Shown: positions 6,989 through 13,284 of the stretch, piece by piece
Layout of the letters: each line of letters starts with the position of its first letter
Numbering within the stretch: position 1 is the stretch's first letter
NCBI GenBank assembly: GCA_018900995.1
Contig: JAHIFH010000026.1
Location: forward strand, 1 to 30,209
From: Patescibacteria group bacterium
GTDB lineage: Bacteria; Patescibacteriota; Microgenomatia; PFEM01; JAHIFH01
Direction: 5' to 3'
Length of the DNA stretch: 30,209 nt
Position numbers and translations under genes: made by a program
Notes under the pieces: model-generated
What the model was told of the DNA's origin: nothing
Database searches by the model: none
The model's input: the letters and a program-made list of their open reading frames with translations, nothing else

Positions 6989-7017
6989 ATTTTAGCTTAG
7001 TTGAGAATCAGTGTCAA
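6989..7017 (-). promoter_or_regulatory. Near-consensus promoter of the small peptide ORF
   Basis: TTGACA (7017-7012), 17-nt spacer, TAAAAT (6994-6989) on the minus strand. It overlaps the oppositely directed tRNA promoter at 7001-7029. Confidence 0.8.
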
Positions 7018-7029
7018 GTATGATACAAT
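7001..7029 (+). promoter_or_regulatory. Promoter of the tRNA-Met pair
   Basis: TTGAGA (7001-7006), 17-nt spacer, TACAAT (7024-7029). The expected start near 7036 leaves only about 4 nt before the first tRNA. Confidence 0.8.
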
Positions 7030-7039
7030 TTAAGCAACG

Positions 7040-7109
7040 AGCGGGGTAGTGTACGGTGGCACGTGAGGCTCATAATCTCACAGACTGGGTTCAACTCCCA
7101 GCCCCGCAA
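7040..7109 (+). tRNA. tRNA-Met (anticodon CAT), probably initiator
   Basis: Acceptor AGCGGGG / CCCCGCA has a 1:72 A·A mismatch, and the 3' side CCCCGCAA matches initiator tRNAs, in which pair 1:72 must be open. The anticodon loop is CTCATAA and the T arm CTGGG-TTCAACT-CCCAG. The anticodon stem lacks the usual three G-C pairs (it reads TGAGG / TCTCA), and pair 11:24 is T:A, as in elongators, so the initiator identity is probable but not certain. CCA is not encoded. Confidence 0.88.
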
Positions 7110-7118
7110 CACATTTGA

Positions 7119-7169
7119 CTCGCCCTTTCGGGCTCGCTCAGTGTTGTCCTGAGTTTGTCGAAGGGCAAC
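7119..7169. repeat. Pair of hairpins between the two tRNA-Met genes
   Basis: GCCC-TTTC-GGGC at 7122-7133, and GTTGTCC ... GGGCAAC at 7143-7169 around TGAGTTTGTCGAA. The second core (CCTGAGTTTGTCGAAGG) resembles a short palindrome that I recall as scattered in many bacterial genomes. The hairpins may help tRNA processing or be a mobile REP-like unit. Confidence 0.55.
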
Positions 7170-7171
7170 CA

Positions 7172-7243
7172 GGCAGGGTAGCTCAGTGGTAGAGCGGAGT
7201 CTTCATAAGGCTTAGGTCGTGGGTTCGAATCCCACCCCTGCTA
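7172..7243 (+). tRNA. tRNA-Met (anticodon CAT), elongator type
   Basis: Acceptor GGCAGGG / CCCTGCT (G·U at 1:72), D arm GCTC-AGTGGTA-GAGC, anticodon stem GAGTC / GGCTT with loop TTCATAA, T arm GTGGG-TTCGAAT-CCCAC, discriminator A, CCA not encoded. A CAT anticodon could also mean lysidine-modified tRNA-Ile2, but the GGC...GCTA ends and loop resemble elongator Met, and AUA can be read by the tRNA-Ile(UAU) at 9516. Confidence 0.88.
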
Positions 7244-7303
7244 CAAGGATCTCGGCTGACTCTAATTTTCCCCTTATCTCGAAAATCTGTTATTCTTTAA
7301 TAG

Positions 7304-8128
7304 ATGATTATCTGGCTGCCCCTTGTTTTTTTATTTTCTTTCCTCATTATTTTTTATTTCACTCTTCATTTCTGGCTCCATGATCTTACTATCCCGATGC
7401 GGCGCGATTTCTTTCCTAAATCTGAGAAAAAAAGAAAAAAAATTATGGCTATATTTCCTCATCCTGATGACGAAACTTGTGTTGCCACTACTCTAGCCTA
7501 CCTTTCCCCTCTTCCCAATACTGTCACTGTTTTGTTGACCCTAACTCGAGGCGGTGAAGGCTATTGGGGAAAACAAAAATTTGCTAAAAGTAAACTTAAA
7601 GAGATAAGAGAAGAAGAGTTAAGAAAAGCGGCGAAAAGATTAAAAATCGATAAGCTTATTATTCTTGACTACCCAGATACGACACTCCATAAAATAGAAA
7701 AAGAAAAGCTAAAGAAAATAATCTTAAAATATCTCAAAAAAGAAAAACCCAATCTGGTTTTAACTTACGAAGGAAAATCAGGAATTACTGGACACCAAGA
7801 CCACATTTCCGTTTCCCAGGCAACAACAGAGGTAATTAAAGAAATTAAAGGTCAGTGGCCAATCAGACTTTACTGGGTGGTGATGCCAAGAAAGATCACT
7901 AAGATAATTGAGGGAGCAATTAGAGAAAAGCTTGATACTCCTGAGCCTGAATTTTGTCTTTCTTTTTTTGGTCTGGGACTTGACGGACTAAAGGCTTTAC
8001 ACAAAAGATACCGCGCTTTTACTTGCCATAAATCACAATTTGCTCTGTTTCGCCCGGAAATGGGAATCCCTTTCTGGCTAGCTAATCTTATTATGCACCG
8101 GGATTACTTTTATTGGAAAAAAGTCTAG
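7304..8128 (+). CDS. Membrane-anchored LmbE/PIG-L family deacetylase
   Basis: This 274-residue zinc-dependent N-deacetylase of the LmbE/PIG-L family acts on N-acetylglucosaminyl-type substrates. One N-terminal membrane segment (residues 2-25) is followed by the metal motif IFPHPDDE near residue 50 and GHQDH near residue 165, so the zinc ligands look complete. A membrane anchor suggests action on lipid-linked or envelope sugars; the substrate is not known. A TATTCT box (7291-7296) sits 7 nt before the ATG and there is no Shine-Dalgarno sequence, so the mRNA is probably leaderless. Its last bases overlap the convergent FtsB-like gene by 4 nt. Confidence 0.9.
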   Translation: MIIWLPLVFLFSFLIIFYFTLHFWLHDLTIPMRRDFFPKSEKKRKKIMAIFPHPDDETCVATTLAYLSPLPNTVTVLLTLTRGGEGYWGKQKFAKSKLKEIREEELRKAAKRLKIDKLIILDYPDTTLHKIEKEKLKKIILKYLKKEKPNLVLTYEGKSGITGHQDHISVSQATTEVIKEIKGQWPIRLYWVVMPRKITKIIEGAIREKLDTPEPEFCLSFFGLGLDGLKALHKRYRAFTCHKSQFALFRPEMGIPFWLANLIMHRDYFYWKKV

Positions 8129-8472
8129 AAAAATAATTTCAGCCACTTTTTCCAATTAGGCAATTCTGGAGCAGGAGTCGAAGGAACTTCTCCTGTTTCA
8201 CCAACATTAGGGGGCAAAATCACCACTGTTTCTCCTGGCTTACCCAAACTCAATCTATTCCTTGCTTCTTGTTCAACAAATTCTTCAGATTGATAATATT
8301 CTTTCTTTCCCAATAACTCCTGATGCTCTTTTTCCAGCTCTTCTAGGCGCTGTTGAGCCAATTTTACCTGGTCACCAGCTTTTAGCAAGCGATAAATATT
8401 CCTAGAAAGGCTAATTATAAGCCCAACGCCAACAATAATAATAATTATTTTTATCAGCCGGTTTTGCCTCAT
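8125..8472 (-). CDS. FtsB/DivIC-like septum formation initiator protein
   Basis: 115 residues: a short basic N terminus, one membrane helix (about residues 7-23), then a coiled coil (LAQQRLEELEKEHQELLGKK) and the conserved EEFVEQEARNRLSLGKPGETVV block of the FtsB/DivIC family, ending in a proline-rich tail. These bitopic proteins form part of the FtsQLB division complex and signal septal wall synthesis. A TATAAT box on the minus strand at 8510-8505 is followed by a leader of about 26 nt that can fold ACAGC / GCTGT around a GGAGGGG, so initiation might be influenced by structure. The gene converges on the LmbE gene with no terminator between them. Confidence 0.9.
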   Translation of the reverse strand: MRQNRLIKIIIIIVGVGLIISLSRNIYRLLKAGDQVKLAQQRLEELEKEHQELLGKKEYYQSEEFVEQEARNRLSLGKPGETVVILPPNVGETGEVPSTPAPELPNWKKWLKLFF

Positions 8473-8548
8473 TTTCCTGGTTGACAGCCCCTCCTATAGC
8501 TGTTATTATAAGGCTACTGTCCCCTAAAATACTGCGCCTGACGGCTTT

Positions 8549-8584
8549 TATTTCGAGCTTGCGAGAAACAAGCTTGCTTATAAT
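8549..8584. repeat. Dispersed two-hairpin element, copy 3 (short form)
   Basis: Starts TATTTCGAGC and keeps hairpin A (TTTCGAGC-TT-GCGAGAAA), but hairpin B is reduced to AAGCTTGCTT. It ends in TTATAAT, whose TATAAT (8579-8584) lies 9 nt before the recombinase ATG, so the repeat seems to supply the -10 box. Confidence 0.8.
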
Positions 8585-8593
8585 CTTACGATT

Positions 8594-9457
8594 ATGACTG
8601 ACGACAAATCACTAACCACTGCCCACAAAAATTTTATAGACTTCCTCAAAAAAAATGGCAAAGCTACGTCCACTATTTTAGCATATGGGGCTGATATCGA
8701 GCAGTTTGTTGATTTTCTCGATAAAAGAAAAATTACTCAAGTCACCTCTGTCTCCCAAAATCATGTTGAAGAATTTAAGAGCTACCTTGAAGGAGAAAAA
8801 TATACTAAGAAGTCAATTTCCCGAAAACTTAACTCATTAAAAACCTTCTTCCGTCACTTCAAGGAAAAGGGATTAATTGACCAAGACCCTGCTGCTTCAG
8901 TTGAACACCCTAAATATGAAATTCAACCACCCCGAGTTCTTTCTAAAATGGAATATCGAGCTCTACGAGATGCTTGCCGGGATGACTCGAGAATGGCAGC
9001 GATTATTGAAATTTTTCTCCAAACCGGGCTACGGATTGGCGAATTAGCCAGATTAGAACTTGATGACATTGGGGAAAAAGAAACCCATGTTCGGGCTTAT
9101 GAATCTCATTCAGAAAGAAATGTTCCCCTTAATCAGCCGGCTAAAAAAGCTCTTGACCGTTACTTTGAGGTCCGTCCAAAAACTAAAAGTCGCGCGGTTT
9201 TTGTTACCAAAACCGGTCGCCCCGTACTCGTCAGAAACATCCGGGCTTCTATTAGTCGTTATTTCCGAATCGGCGGCATTAAAAAGGCAACTGTCAATGA
9301 CCTCAGGCATACTTTCATTGTCCATCAGCTTTCTTCTGGAACTTCAGTTACCACGGTTCAGCGCTTAGTTGGTCACAAGCGCCTCTCAACCACGGAAAAA
9401 TATTTAGATTTGATTGAGGAAAAAGCAGAAGAGAAAATGAAATTAGAAGAACTCTAA
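8594..9457 (+). CDS. Tyrosine recombinase/integrase, XerC/D-like, with altered active site
   Basis: 287 residues with an N-terminal SAM-like core-binding domain (residues 10-95) and a C-terminal catalytic domain. Arg147 in LQTGLRIGE, Arg238 in NDLRHTF, His261 in LVGHKRLSTTEKY and nucleophile Tyr270 are present. However, the usual HxxR reads NDLR (His replaced by Asn235), and the beta-hairpin that normally carries the catalytic lysine (GKGNKER in XerD) reads YESHSER, with no lysine. It may be a slow or divergent Xer enzyme for chromosome dimer resolution, or a derived integrase. The promoter -10 is at the end of repeat copy 3; a terminator follows at 9491. Confidence 0.88.
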   Translation: MTDDKSLTTAHKNFIDFLKKNGKATSTILAYGADIEQFVDFLDKRKITQVTSVSQNHVEEFKSYLEGEKYTKKSISRKLNSLKTFFRHFKEKGLIDQDPAASVEHPKYEIQPPRVLSKMEYRALRDACRDDSRMAAIIEIFLQTGLRIGELARLELDDIGEKETHVRAYESHSERNVPLNQPAKKALDRYFEVRPKTKSRAVFVTKTGRPVLVRNIRASISRYFRIGGIKKATVNDLRHTFIVHQLSSGTSVTTVQRLVGHKRLSTTEKYLDLIEEKAEEKMKLEEL

Positions 9458-9490
9458 TAGATATTAGGTTATAGATTTTAGATATTAGGA

Positions 9491-9513
9491 AACCGCCAAA
9501 GGGCGGTTTTTTT
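9491..9513 (+). terminator. Intrinsic terminator of the recombinase gene
   Basis: AACCGCC-AAAG-GGCGGTT followed by a run of T. It separates the recombinase from the convergent tRNA-Ile, whose 3' end is only 3 nt away. Confidence 0.9.
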
Positions 9514-9515
9514 AG

Positions 9516-9588
9516 TGGACGCGCCAGGATTTGAACCTGGGACCCTCACATTATAAGTGTGATGCTCTAACCACTGAGCTACGCGTCC
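9516..9588 (-). tRNA. tRNA-Ile (anticodon TAT)
   Basis: Acceptor GGACGCG / CGCGTCC, D arm GCTC ... GAGC, anticodon stem TCACA / TGTGA with loop CTTATAA (anticodon TAT, reading AUA), T arm CCAGG-TTCAAAT-CCTGG, discriminator A, CCA not encoded. Most bacteria read AUA with a lysidine-modified CAT tRNA, so TAT is uncommon. The -10 box lies 7 nt before the first tRNA base. Confidence 0.93.
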
Positions 9589-9595
9589 AGAAGAT

Positions 9596-9624
9596 ATTTT
9601 ACCAAATTTTGAAGCTAAAGTCGA
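9596..9624 (-). promoter_or_regulatory. Promoter of tRNA-Ile, overlapping the TraG-like gene end
   Basis: TCGACT (9624-9619), 17-nt spacer, TGG-TAAAAT (-10 at 9601-9596) on the minus strand. The -35 box lies inside the ATPase coding region. The predicted start coincides with the mature tRNA 5' end. Confidence 0.7.
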
Positions 9625-11954
9625 GCCCGCTGAATAATTGTTGATTCAATAATTTCCTTATCTTTCCCGTATTTTAAGCGCGAAAGTTGTTTAATCATCT
9701 CCGCCACCTTAGGATTAGCTTGCTTTTGCTGGGTTTCAATATTCTTAGTCACATCCATAGAAAAAGCAGGCACGGGTTCATTATTAACAATCGTCTTGAT
9801 ATAAACATGGAAACGATCAATATTCAACAAGTCATCTTCAGCAAAAGTAGGTTGGAATTCACGCTGCAAATAATTAGCATCAGTCACTCCCACCCGAAAA
9901 GTAATAATCGTCCCCACATTACCAAAAATAGCGTTTTTCACCTCATCTTCCATCTGACCAATAAACTGGTTAGCAACAGTCAAATTGAGTTTGAACTTTC
10001 TTGCTTCTGAAAGAATCTGGGCAAAATCCGGGGTGGCAAAGTTTTGAAATTCATCAACATAAAGATAAAAGTCGCGTCTCTTTTCCGCGGGAATATCCTG
10101 ACGAGACATAGCGGCAATCAAAATCCGAGGAATCAAAACCAAACCCAAGAAATTTGAATTCTCCTCTCCTATCTTCCCTTTGGCTAAGTTAATGATTAAA
10201 ATCTTGCCCTCGTCCATAATTTTTCGGAAATCAAAAGAAGATTCTGACTGACCAATAATATTCCGTATCATTTTGTTAGTGACAAAACGACCAAACTTGG
10301 AAACAGTGTAATCAAGAACCTCACTTTTATGGAAATCGGCTGTTTTGGCAATTTGATCGGTCCAATAGCGTCGAACAATTGGGTCTTTAACTTTAGGCAA
10401 AAGCTCCTGAACAAACTTAGAGTCAGTCATTGCTCTCACCACTTCAACAAAAGTATTGCCCGGTTCAGCCATGACTGTTAGCATGGCATTCCTAATTCCA
10501 TGCTCAAAGCGGGGACCAATAATCCCGGTTTTGTACGGATCATAGAGTTTATACATCAGATTGATAATAGATGAGGTAATAAAATGCTGCTGCTCTTCGG
10601 TCTGAGCCTCAAGCATGTTCAAACCCATAGGGCGTTTTGTATCTGAAGGGTCAAAATAAATCACCTCTTCTGCTCGCTCAGGAGGAATATAAGCAAGAAG
10701 GTCTTCGGCTAAGTCATGAGGGTCAATTAAACAAACACCTCTGCCCGCCCGAATATCTTGAAGAATCAAGTCTCGTAAAAGCTCACTTTTACCGGTACCG
10801 GTTTTACCAATAATATAAATGTGGCGGCGACGGTCATCATCGCTGATATAAACCGGTCGACTAATTCCCCGATAAGCACTCTTACCCAGATAAAGTCCTT
10901 TCTTAGGTACCCCTGCTGGAGCTGGCGCCCGCTTGGCATAAAGCCAGTAAATATGGGGGGTCTCGACTGTCTTATTGGGAAAGTGGTAAATGGTAGCGAT
11001 TTCTTCAGAGTTAAGAATGGTTGGCTTAGCAAAAAGGCGGAAAATCGGCTGATAACGATAAATAAAATCAATCATGAAGCCCTTCTTAAACCAAATCTTC
11101 TTTGTCTTCAAGCCGTTGAGGTCGGAATTAAACTGGGAAAAAGCTGATTTGATATTGTTTAAATGGGAATTGGCTTCTTCTTGGGTTGGAGCAGAGACAA
11201 CAATCCGGATGGTGGTAACAAAGCCTGGTTTAGAGCATTTATTCTCAACCGCCTCTAAGGTCTTGGGGTCAACTCTAAATTTAGCTTTTTCCGGGTCAGC
11301 CTCGGTTTTTTTGGTAGCACTGATATAGCCTTTACCTTGGCTCCGCCATTTGTTGTCTGCTGGAGACATCAAAATCTGAATTGCCGCCCCTTCGTTCTTA
11401 CCCATTTTAGCTAAAGCAGCGGTGGTAGCTGATAAAGGATCCGTCGGCAAATCTTTATAGACTTTAATCGGGAAATAAGACGAGCTTCTCATTGCTAATT
11501 CAGCAAAAGCGACTTTTCCCTCTTCAGAAAAAACATTATATTCCTGCACCTGGGTAATTTCCGCATCAGGGTAAGCGCCATTGATTTGTTTTTCGACCAT
11601 GTCTTGAAATTTCTCAGGCACAGAAACGTAAAAACGGATATCTTCATTCTTGGCGACAATCTCAAAAGACAAATGGGGTTGAACCTTAAAAAACTTAAAC
11701 CAGCCACCTTTCCTAATTGAATGAAGGGCGGCAAACATCTGCTCAGCCGCATCAATCTTAATCTCATTATCAGCCGGTAAAGTTACCTGGAGAAGAACAT
11801 AGGATAATGACTGCTCCTCCCGACGAGAGTGACGAAGAAAAAGAATTAAACCATAAACAAGACCTAGCAAAGCCAATAATATGAAGCCAATAACAACGAG
11901 AATGAAAAGAAGATAACTAACTTGCGATGCTAGCTCAGTTAAGGGACTAGTCAT
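9615..11954 (-). CDS. VirD4/TraG-like membrane-anchored ATPase
   Basis: 779 residues. An N-terminal membrane helix (about 12-38) leads into a long extra domain (50-340) and then a conjugative-ATPase core: IYIIGKTGTGKSELLRDLI (Walker A, near residue 385), CLIDPHD, and FYLYVDEFQNFATPDFAQIL (Walker B, near residue 631), followed by an ANQFIGQ segment. This core is shared by type IV secretion coupling proteins and relatives, hexameric pumps that move DNA or protein across the inner membrane. No relaxase, VirB4 or pilus gene is in the window, so conjugation is not supported; in CPR such ATPases are usually chromosomal and of unknown role, possibly DNA uptake. It starts with an ATGA overlap with the upstream small gene. 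Confidence 0.85.
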   Translation of the reverse strand: MTSPLTELASQVSYLLFILVVIGFILLALLGLVYGLILFLRHSRREEQSLSYVLLQVTLPADNEIKIDAAEQMFAALHSIRKGGWFKFFKVQPHLSFEIVAKNEDIRFYVSVPEKFQDMVEKQINGAYPDAEITQVQEYNVFSEEGKVAFAELAMRSSSYFPIKVYKDLPTDPLSATTAALAKMGKNEGAAIQILMSPADNKWRSQGKGYISATKKTEADPEKAKFRVDPKTLEAVENKCSKPGFVTTIRIVVSAPTQEEANSHLNNIKSAFSQFNSDLNGLKTKKIWFKKGFMIDFIYRYQPIFRLFAKPTILNSEEIATIYHFPNKTVETPHIYWLYAKRAPAPAGVPKKGLYLGKSAYRGISRPVYISDDDRRRHIYIIGKTGTGKSELLRDLILQDIRAGRGVCLIDPHDLAEDLLAYIPPERAEEVIYFDPSDTKRPMGLNMLEAQTEEQQHFITSSIINLMYKLYDPYKTGIIGPRFEHGIRNAMLTVMAEPGNTFVEVVRAMTDSKFVQELLPKVKDPIVRRYWTDQIAKTADFHKSEVLDYTVSKFGRFVTNKMIRNIIGQSESSFDFRKIMDEGKILIINLAKGKIGEENSNFLGLVLIPRILIAAMSRQDIPAEKRRDFYLYVDEFQNFATPDFAQILSEARKFKLNLTVANQFIGQMEDEVKNAIFGNVGTIITFRVGVTDANYLQREFQPTFAEDDLLNIDRFHVYIKTIVNNEPVPAFSMDVTKNIETQQKQANPKVAEMIKQLSRLKYGKDKEIIESTIIQRARL

Positions 11955-12298
11955 ACTTTCGCTCCTCGATAAATAAATTTTCCGTGAGCAATTTTAATTA
12001 AGCGCTGACACCATTCCGCTAACCAGCGAATTGAATCAGCAATTTTATAATGTAAACCTCGATGCATCTCCTCCTCGGTTAAAGGCAATGTAATTTTCAC
12101 TTTTGTCGGGGCAACATCATCAACAATTACCTGACCGGTGTCATCCGTTACTGGCTGAGGAAGAGATATTTCCGCCGCGGTTTCTACTTTAGTAATATAA
12201 TCCTTAATCTCAGGAGCAACTTCCCCTTCTTTTCTCTCAACAATGGGAATTTTTTCTCGTTCGGAGATTAAAGTTTCTTTTGGTTCGGGCAGTGCCAT
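11951..12298 (-). CDS. Uncharacterised protein, partner of the TraG-like ATPase
   Basis: 115 residues when started at ATG 12298 (MALPEPKETLI); an in-frame ATG 33 nt upstream lies before the -10 box and is unlikely to be used. The first 70 residues are acidic, proline-rich and probably disordered. The C-terminal part (LPLTEEEMHRGLHYKIADSI, then RWLAEWCQRLIKIAHG) looks like a helical domain. I recognise no family. It precedes and overlaps the ATPase gene (ATGA), so an accessory role for that ATPase is inferred from context only. An extended -10 lies 9 nt upstream, giving a near-leaderless mRNA. Confidence 0.7.
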   Translation of the reverse strand: MALPEPKETLISEREKIPIVERKEGEVAPEIKDYITKVETAAEISLPQPVTDDTGQVIVDDVAPTKVKITLPLTEEEMHRGLHYKIADSIRWLAEWCQRLIKIAHGKFIYRGAKV

Positions 12299-12307
12299 AC
12301 TGAGGTT

Positions 12308-12316
12308 ATTATAGCA
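12308..12316 (-). promoter_or_regulatory. Extended -10 promoter of the TraG-like operon
   Basis: TGC-TATAAT on the minus strand, 9 nt before ATG 12298; no clear -35. Confidence 0.7.
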
Positions 12317-12344
12317 AAGAGGAATGAACAAAAACAGAAAGTAA

Positions 12345-12572
12345 TTATTTCCCGATATATCTAAATCTTGGAACCTTCCCTCCCTTAATCTCTACTTCTT
12401 CCAGGAACATCTTTTTTGGTCTAACCCACAAAGTCCCTTTAGGAAATCTGCTTTTATAAAGTTGGCGATAAATCACCATTTCCTCAAGCGTTTCACTGTG
12501 TCTAGCAACGCCCATTACTTCATACATCTTCCCTCCATAATGTTGATATTTTCCTAGTCTAATTTTCTCCAT
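12345..12572 (-). CDS. DUF1653 domain protein
   Basis: 75 residues covering one whole DUF1653 domain: GKYQHYGGKMYEVMGVARHS, ETLEEMVIYRQLY, LWVRPKKMFLEEVEIKG and VPRFRYIG are all diagnostic. The family is a small beta-rich fold of unknown biochemical function. It begins 1 nt after the nrdG stop and so is likely the last gene of the nrdD operon. Whether it relates to nucleotide reduction is unknown. Confidence 0.88.
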   Translation of the reverse strand: MEKIRLGKYQHYGGKMYEVMGVARHSETLEEMVIYRQLYKSRFPKGTLWVRPKKMFLEEVEIKGGKVPRFRYIGK

Positions 12573-12573
12573 A

Positions 12574-13284
12574 CTAGTCTTTTCTCAATTCTATATTAGA
12601 ATAATATCTTTTTGCTGTTTTCAAAAATTTCTCTAATTTTTCTTTTTTATAAGGCTTTCTCTTCTCAAACCCAGGGTCAAGGCAGTTTTTGGGCTGGAAA
12701 TTTTGCCAAAACCAGGGTATTTTTCTTCTCCCTACTGCTTTTCTAAGTTGTTTTGCCATTTTAGCCAAAATTTTTTTATCATGAATCCCAGGAACAACAG
12801 TTGTTCGAAGTTCAAACGGAACTTTAGATCTTAGAAGCAATTTGAGAGACTCAATGATTATTTTAGGTTCAAATTCTTCCAAACCAATTGCGGGAGCATA
12901 TTTTTCATCCAGCGGCGCTTTAATATCCAAAGCGACATAATCAAGTAGGTTTTTCTTTAATAACTTTTGAATGATTGCCGGTAGAGCACCATTAGTATCA
13001 AGCTTAACTTTGTAACCCAATCTTTTGGCTTTCCTGATAAACTGCTCCAGATCCGGCTGTAAGATTGGTTCACCACCAGTAATGACCACCCCATCAAGAA
13101 TTTTTTTTCTTTTTTTTAAAAAACTCAAAACGCTTCGCTGAGAAATTGTTGGCAAGTTGTCTAAAACCAAATCCCGATTGAAACAGAAAGGACAGACAAA
13201 ATTACAACCATTAACAAACACAATAGCAGCAATTGAGGCAGGAAAGTCGATTAAAGTGACTTTCTGAAGTCCACCAATTTTCAT
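12574..13284 (-). CDS. nrdG: Anaerobic ribonucleotide reductase activating protein (radical SAM)
   Basis: 236 residues. It uses S-adenosylmethionine and a [4Fe-4S] cluster to make the glycyl radical on NrdD. The cluster motif is CNFVCPFCFNRD (CxxxCxxC, residues about 27-34), followed by GVVITGGEPILQPDLEQF, the SAM-binding GGE motif, and LDTNGALP. The start at ATG 13284 overlaps the nrdD stop (ATGA) and is preferred over an upstream in-frame ATG inside nrdD. The length and the N-terminal GGLQKVTLIDFP resemble the longer NrdG type of anaerobes rather than the short E. coli type. Confidence 0.93.
   Translation of the reverse strand: MKIGGLQKVTLIDFPASIAAIVFVNGCNFVCPFCFNRDLVLDNLPTISQRSVLSFLKKRKKILDGVVITGGEPILQPDLEQFIRKAKRLGYKVKLDTNGALPAIIQKLLKKNLLDYVALDIKAPLDEKYAPAIGLEEFEPKIIIESLKLLLRSKVPFELRTTVVPGIHDKKILAKMAKQLRKAVGRRKIPWFWQNFQPKNCLDPGFEKRKPYKKEKLEKFLKTAKRYYSNIELRKD

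Noticed and set aside
8594..9588. Integrase next to tRNA-Ile as a genomic island boundary
   Set aside because: I found no duplicate of the tRNA 3' end in the window, and the flanking genes look like core functions.
9615..12298. An integrated conjugative element
   Set aside because: Only a coupling-protein-like ATPase is present; there is no relaxase, VirB4, or attachment-site duplication next to the tRNAs, and composition matches the neighbours.
12299..12331. Upstream start (MFIPLCYNNLS) of the TraG partner protein
   Set aside because: That segment contains the TGC-TATAAT promoter, so it is unlikely to be translated.
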